From Betaproteobacteria bacterium UBA7395 (GTDB lineage Bacteria > Pseudomonadota > Gammaproteobacteria > Burkholderiales > Rhodocyclaceae): a stretch of 6,049 bases of DNA. The position numbers and the translations under genes were made by a program. Below, one piece after another: positions 1 through 6,049 of this stretch (position 1 is its first letter; the number at the start of each line of letters is the position of its first letter). The notes under the pieces were generated by a model. It was not told the DNA's origin and ran no database searches. It saw nothing but the letters and a program-made list of their open reading frames with translations. Where the stretch lies: the NCBI GenBank assembly GCA_002470165.1, contig DKNF01000230.1, positions 1-6,049 of the forward strand, written 5' to 3'.

Positions 1-3134
<3,134 letters not shown>

Positions 3135-3141
3135 GGGATCG

Positions 3142-3146
3142 CTCCT
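3142..3146 (-). promoter_or_regulatory. Ribosome binding site of phoX
   Basis: AGGAG on the minus strand lies 7 nt before the ATG at 3132-3134. This fixes the phoX start ahead of the Tat signal peptide. Confidence 0.8.
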
Positions 3147-3171
3147 GTTCGGGGATAGTTAGGACAGGTGG

Positions 3172-3205
3172 ATCGTAGGTGGGTTATGCGACAGTGCTGT
3201 GACAG
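3172..3205 (-). promoter_or_regulatory. Pho box and -10 element of the phoX promoter
   Basis: On the minus strand, two 7-bp direct repeats, CTGTCAC (3199-3205) and CTGTCGC (3188-3194), are separated by 4 bp (AGCA). This is the architecture of a PhoB box (consensus CTGTCAT-N4-CTGTCAT). A -10-like hexamer TACGAT (3172-3177, 4 of 6 matches to TATAAT) begins 10 bp after the second repeat, the spacing seen in PhoB-activated promoters where the Pho box replaces the -35. Transcription should start near 3165, giving a leader of about 30 nt with AGGAG and the phoX ATG. Presence next to a phosphatase gene makes the call strong; direct PhoB binding is inferred. Confidence 0.87.
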
Positions 3206-3290
3206 GGTAGCTGGAAACGGCGAACAGACCTGCGGCCTATCGATTAGCAGCGAAAACTCCCGCCAATTCAGGACAACTCAGATGCCGGAA
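3206..3290. other. Spacer between the phoX promoter and the tracrRNA terminator
   Basis: About 85 bp with no open frame, hairpin or repeat that I can support. It may hold upstream sequence of the phoX promoter; no third Pho half-site is visible at the 11-bp period. Confidence 0.5.
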
Positions 3291-3389
3291 TGAAGAAGGC
3301 CCGGCAGGTTTCCCTGCCGGGCCGGATTCGGTCGTCACCCGAAGGTGACACCTTATTGTAGCAACGGCTCTCACCCCGGAAAGCTACAT
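3291..3389 (-). ncRNA. tracrRNA of the type II-C CRISPR-Cas system
   Basis: This RNA pairs with the crRNA repeat and is bound by Cas9. Read on the minus strand from 3389, the parts are as follows. First comes an anti-repeat (about 3389-3355) containing GTAGCTTTCC, GGGGTGAGAG, then CCGTTGCTACAATAAGG. The segment GAGAxCCGTTGCTACAATAAGG matches the Neisseria meningitidis tracrRNA as I recall it, apart from one base. Next is a hairpin with a C(UUCG)G tetraloop: GTCACC (3349-3344 on the minus strand) pairs with GGTGAC (3339-3334), extended by GGT/ACC across a bulged G. Last is the terminator hairpin at 3298-3323. Predicted length is about 99 nt. The outer TGTAGC and GCTACA (3383-3388 and 3357-3362) are inverted repeats, as expected for an RNA that mirrors a palindromic CRISPR repeat. 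It is divergent from cas9 and reads toward phoX. Exact ends are inferred. Confidence 0.9.
3298..3323 (-). terminator. Intrinsic terminator of the tracrRNA
   Basis: GGCCCGGCAGG (3313-3323 read on the minus strand) and CCTGCCGGGCC (3298-3308) form a perfect 11-bp GC-rich stem with a GAAA loop. On the minus strand it is followed by TTCTTCATT, a modest U-rich tail. Position and orientation fit the 3' end of the tracrRNA. It also separates tracrRNA transcription from the phoX promoter downstream. On the plus strand there is no T-run after the stem, so it should act mainly in the minus direction. Confidence 0.85.
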
Positions 3390-3395
3390 GGCGTT

Positions 3396-3425
3396 ATTCT
3401 ACGCACTCTGAATAAAGAACTGCAA
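3396..3425 (-). promoter_or_regulatory. Sigma-70-type promoter of the tracrRNA
   Basis: On the minus strand, TAGAAT (3396-3401, 5 of 6 matches to TATAAT) is preceded after 18 bp by TTGCAG (3420-3425, a weak TTGACA match). Six bases separate the -10 from position 3389, where the recognisable anti-repeat begins (ATGTAGC), so the predicted transcription start coincides with the start of the functional RNA. The -35 ends only 3 bp before the cas9 start codon on the other strand. Confidence 0.72.
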
Positions 3426-3428
3426 ATC

Positions 3429-6032
3429 ATGAGCGCGACATACACCATTGGTCTGGACATTGGCATCGCATCGGTCGGCTGGTGCGTTCTTGGCGAAACC
3501 CACATCATTGACTTGGGCGTGCGCGCCTTCGACAAGGCCGAAACCGCCAAGGAAGGGGAATCGCTGAACCTCGCCCGACGCAGCGCGCGCCTCATGCGGC
3601 GGCGCTTGTTCCGCCGGGCATGGCGGTTAAAGAAACTGGCCCGCCTACTGAAAAGCGAAGGTCTGATCGCCGACGCCAAGGCATTCCAGCCTGAGCATGC
3701 CTTCACCCACCCGCTCTGGCAATTGCGCGTCGACGGCCTCGACCGCCGTCTGAACGACGAAGAATGGGCACGCGTCATCTACCATCTCTGCAAACACCGG
3801 GGCTTTCACTGGATCAGCCGCGCCGAAGCAAAGCAAGCCGAGGGCGACAACAAGAGCGAAGGCGGCAAGGTCAAACAGGGGCTCGCTGGTACCGCCAAGC
3901 TGATGGCGGAAAAAGGCTATCGCAGCGCGGCCGAAATGGTGCTGGGCGAATTCCCGGAGGCGCAACGCAACAAACAGGGCGAATACACCAAAGCCCTGGC
4001 GCGGGAACTGCTCGCCAAGGAACTGGCGCTGCTCTTCAAAAAACAACGAGAATTCGGTAATCCGCATGCATCAATTTCCCTGCAAACCGACATCCTCGGT
4101 AACGGCGACAAGAGGACCGGATTGTTCTGGCGGCAGAACCCTGCCCTCGCCGGTGCCGACCTGCTCAAGATGCTCGGCACCTGCACCTTCGAAAAAGGCG
4201 AATACCGCGCCCCGAAAGCCAGTTTCACCGCCGAACGCCACGTCTGGCTGACGCGCCTGAACAACCTGCGCATCGTCACCGATGGCGTTACCCGCCAGCT
4301 AACCGAACAGGAACGCCAGCTCTGTCTGCCCTTGCCTTACCAACAAGCCGGCGACCTGACCTACAGGCAACTCGGCACGGCGCTGTCCAGAGCCGGTCTG
4401 CTGGAAGCCGGTAGCTTCAAATTCATTGGCCTCGCCTACCCCACTGAAACGCAAAAGGCTGAAGGCAAGGCCAAAGATCCGGAATCCGCCACGCTGGTCA
4501 AAATCCCCGCCTGGCAGGAACTGCGCCAAACGCTGACCAAGGCCGGCCTCGACGACGAATGGAAAAAACTCTCGGGCGATGCGCTCTGCGGCCAACCGGA
4601 AATCTTCGATCAAATTGCCAGGGTGCTCAGTGTTTACAAGGACGATAATGAAGTCCGTACCGAACTTGGCAAGCTATCGCTCCCCAACCGCGAAGCGCTA
4701 ATCGACGCTCTGCTCAACATCCGTTTTGAAAAGTTCCACGCCCTGTCGCTGAAAGCCCTACGCGCCATCGTTCCACACATGGAAAAGGGGCTACGCTACG
4801 ACGAGGCTTGCGTTGAGGCCGGCTATCACCACAGCCAGCTATTCAGCTCCACAGATGGCAAAGAACTCTACCTTCCACCGTTCTACGAACAATCTCGCGG
4901 CCACAAGCGCGGCGAAGAAGGCAAGATGTTCTTTAGCAAGCGACTTGATGAAGAGATTACAGGTGGCATCCCTCGCAATCCCGTCGTCCTGCGTTCGCTG
5001 AATCAGGCGCGCAAGGTGGTGAATGCCATCATCCGCAAACAAAAAGGCTCTCCGGTTGCGGTTCATATCGAAATGGCTCGCGATCTATCCAGACCGTTGA
5101 AAGGACACTGGAACTCTCAAGGAAAATACATTGAAGGCCGGCAAGACATTCAGCGAGAGCAACTGGAATATCAAAAGAGGAATGACGACAACTGGCAAGA
5201 ATTCAAGAAGCACGCGGCCAATTGCGGCCTTCACGAGCCAGCCGATAGAGAACGGCACGGTCGCGAATTTACAAAGTGGTCTTTGTATAGGGAACAATTC
5301 GGCAAATGCGCGTATTCCCTGGAAGCATTGGACCTGAATCGGCTGCTTGAAGCTGGTTATGTAGAAATCGACCACGCCCTGCCCTACTCGCGCAGCTTCG
5401 ATGACAGCAAGAACAACAAGGTGCTTGTCCTGACCCGCGAAAACCGAGACAAGGGCAACCGCACGCCTTACGAATACTTGGGAGGTGCCGATAACAGCGA
5501 ACGCTGGCAACGCTATGTCGCCTTTGTCGAGGCGAACAAGGCGTATCGGCTGGCCAAGCGCACCCGCCTGCTTCGAAAGGATTTTGGCGAGAAGGAAGCA
5601 GAAGAGTTCAAGGCGCGTAATCTCAATGACACCCGCTACATCTGCAGGTTTTTCAAGAACTATGTCGAGCGTTACTTGAAACTGGCAGACGGGCGCCACG
5701 ACAAGCAATGCGTTGTCCTAAGCGGCCAACTGACCGGCTTCCTGCGCGCCCGCTGGGGACTACTCAAAATTCGCTCCGACAGCGACCGCCACCACGCCCT
5801 CGACGCTGCCGTCGTTGCGGCATGCAGTCGCAGCATGGTGCAGCGCTTGTCCAACTACTCGCGTACTCGCGAGTTGGAACATGTACGGGATGGCTTCGCG
5901 AATATCCAAACCGGCGATATCGTCAATCCGGCCATGCACCGGCAACTGCACGAACACTTCCCCGATCCTTGGCCGCACTTCCGCAACGAGCTCAAAGCCC
6001 GGTTAGAAATTGATTCGCCGGAACAGTTGTGA
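3429..6032 (+). CDS. cas9: Type II-C Cas9 endonuclease, reading frame truncated before the WED/PAM-interacting region
   Basis: Cas9 is the RNA-guided DNA nuclease that uses crRNA:tracrRNA to cut target DNA. From the ATG at 3429 the product is 867 residues. RuvC-I is TYTIGLDIGIASVGW with Asp10. An arginine-rich bridge helix spans about 47-75, followed by the REC region (about 76-520). RuvC-II is AVHIEMARDL with Glu548. HNH has EIDHALPYSRSF with Asp648-His649 and Asn672 in LTREN. RuvC-III is DRHHALDAAVVAA with His789 and Asp792. All catalytic residues are present, so both nuclease sites look intact. The match to Neisseria-type Cas9 continues through HFPDPWPHF and DSPEQL, then TGA stops it at 6030-6032. 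Compared from memory with N. meningitidis Cas9 (1082 residues), about 250-280 C-terminal residues carrying WED and PAM-interacting parts are absent. An in-frame GTG at 3345 falls inside the tracrRNA hairpin and is rejected as the start. The chosen start gives the normal family N-terminus but has only a weak AAAGAA (3414-3419) as ribosome binding site. I see no clear cas9 promoter. Confidence 0.95.
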   Translation: MSATYTIGLDIGIASVGWCVLGETHIIDLGVRAFDKAETAKEGESLNLARRSARLMRRRLFRRAWRLKKLARLLKSEGLIADAKAFQPEHAFTHPLWQLRVDGLDRRLNDEEWARVIYHLCKHRGFHWISRAEAKQAEGDNKSEGGKVKQGLAGTAKLMAEKGYRSAAEMVLGEFPEAQRNKQGEYTKALARELLAKELALLFKKQREFGNPHASISLQTDILGNGDKRTGLFWRQNPALAGADLLKMLGTCTFEKGEYRAPKASFTAERHVWLTRLNNLRIVTDGVTRQLTEQERQLCLPLPYQQAGDLTYRQLGTALSRAGLLEAGSFKFIGLAYPTETQKAEGKAKDPESATLVKIPAWQELRQTLTKAGLDDEWKKLSGDALCGQPEIFDQIARVLSVYKDDNEVRTELGKLSLPNREALIDALLNIRFEKFHALSLKALRAIVPHMEKGLRYDEACVEAGYHHSQLFSSTDGKELYLPPFYEQSRGHKRGEEGKMFFSKRLDEEITGGIPRNPVVLRSLNQARKVVNAIIRKQKGSPVAVHIEMARDLSRPLKGHWNSQGKYIEGRQDIQREQLEYQKRNDDNWQEFKKHAANCGLHEPADRERHGREFTKWSLYREQFGKCAYSLEALDLNRLLEAGYVEIDHALPYSRSFDDSKNNKVLVLTRENRDKGNRTPYEYLGGADNSERWQRYVAFVEANKAYRLAKRTRLLRKDFGEKEAEEFKARNLNDTRYICRFFKNYVERYLKLADGRHDKQCVVLSGQLTGFLRARWGLLKIRSDSDRHHALDAAVVAACSRSMVQRLSNYSRTRELEHVRDGFANIQTGDIVNPAMHRQLHEHFPDPWPHFRNELKARLEIDSPEQL
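5851..5877 (+). repeat. Short tandem and inverted repeat inside cas9
   Basis: TACTCGCG occurs twice in direct tandem (5856-5863 and 5864-5871). The same stretch can also fold: ACTCGCG (5857-5863) pairs with CGCGAGT (5868-5874) around a 4-nt loop, and CCAACT (5851-5856) is complementary to AGTTGG (5872-5877). It encodes SNYSRTRELE just after RuvC-III. The downstream protein remains recognisable Cas9 (HFPDPWPHF), so the 8-bp repeat has not put this part out of frame. Confidence 0.6.
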
Positions 6033-6049
6033 ATCGCCCCGGGAATTGA

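Noticed and set aside
3354..3390. A single CRISPR repeat unit on the plus strand
   Set aside because: It resembles a repeat because it is the anti-repeat of the tracrRNA; there is no second copy or spacer, and promoter and terminator place it in a minus-strand RNA.
3395..3400. TATTCT on the plus strand as a -10 for cas9
   Set aside because: It has only 4 of 6 matches and no -35-like hexamer at the right distance upstream (the position holds CACCCC).
3345..3428. N-terminal 28-residue extension of Cas9 from the in-frame GTG at 3345
   Set aside because: It would be encoded inside the tracrRNA gene and its promoter, has no family resemblance, and the ATG at 3429 gives the standard RuvC-I N-terminus.
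5085..5708. Minus-strand 207-codon open frame inside cas9
   Set aside because: It lies opposite the RuvC-II/HNH region, where the sense frame is strongly conserved; no ribosome site or domain supports it.

Overview
The window looks like a chromosomal segment of a high-GC betaproteobacterium. The PhoX and old-yellow-enzyme proteins, and a type II-C Cas9 with a Neisseria-like tracrRNA core, all fit that group; a Rhodocyclales-like host is my guess from general resemblance, not a measured result. It holds three protein genes and one RNA gene. Two ordinary metabolic genes lie on the minus strand, and a CRISPR type II-C effector module begins in the right half.

Layout. Positions 1-1020 (minus) encode an old yellow enzyme-family flavin oxidoreductase whose C-terminal end runs off the left edge. 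Positions 1086-3134 (minus) encode a complete PhoX-type, Tat-exported alkaline phosphatase. Its upstream region carries a well-formed Pho box (3188-3205) and a correctly spaced -10 (3172-3177), so it should be switched on by PhoB under phosphate starvation. The oxidoreductase follows on the same strand after 65 bp with no convincing terminator, so the two may be co-transcribed.

Positions 3291-3389 (minus) contain a compact tracrRNA gene. Its parts are a -35/-10 promoter (3396-3425), an anti-repeat, a UUCG-capped hairpin and an 11-bp GAAA-loop terminator. Its core matches the Neisseria-type tracrRNA as I remember it. Positions 3429-6032 (plus) encode a type II-C Cas9 with all the expected RuvC and HNH catalytic residues. 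The reading frame stops at 6030-6032, where homologues go on for roughly 250-280 more residues, so the WED and PAM-interacting region is missing from this frame. The window ends 17 bases later, which leaves open a nonsense mutation, a frameshift, a sequencing error or a natural truncation.

Together, tracrRNA and Cas9 form the left end of a II-C locus. The CRISPR array and cas1/cas2 are not in the window and would be expected to the right. The tracrRNA and cas9 are divergent, and the tracrRNA promoter lies in the cas9 leader directly before the start codon. The repeat sequence the missing array should carry can be partly predicted from the anti-repeat. The cas9 gene appears lower in GC than its left-hand neighbours, consistent with acquisition beside a resident phosphate-regulated gene.
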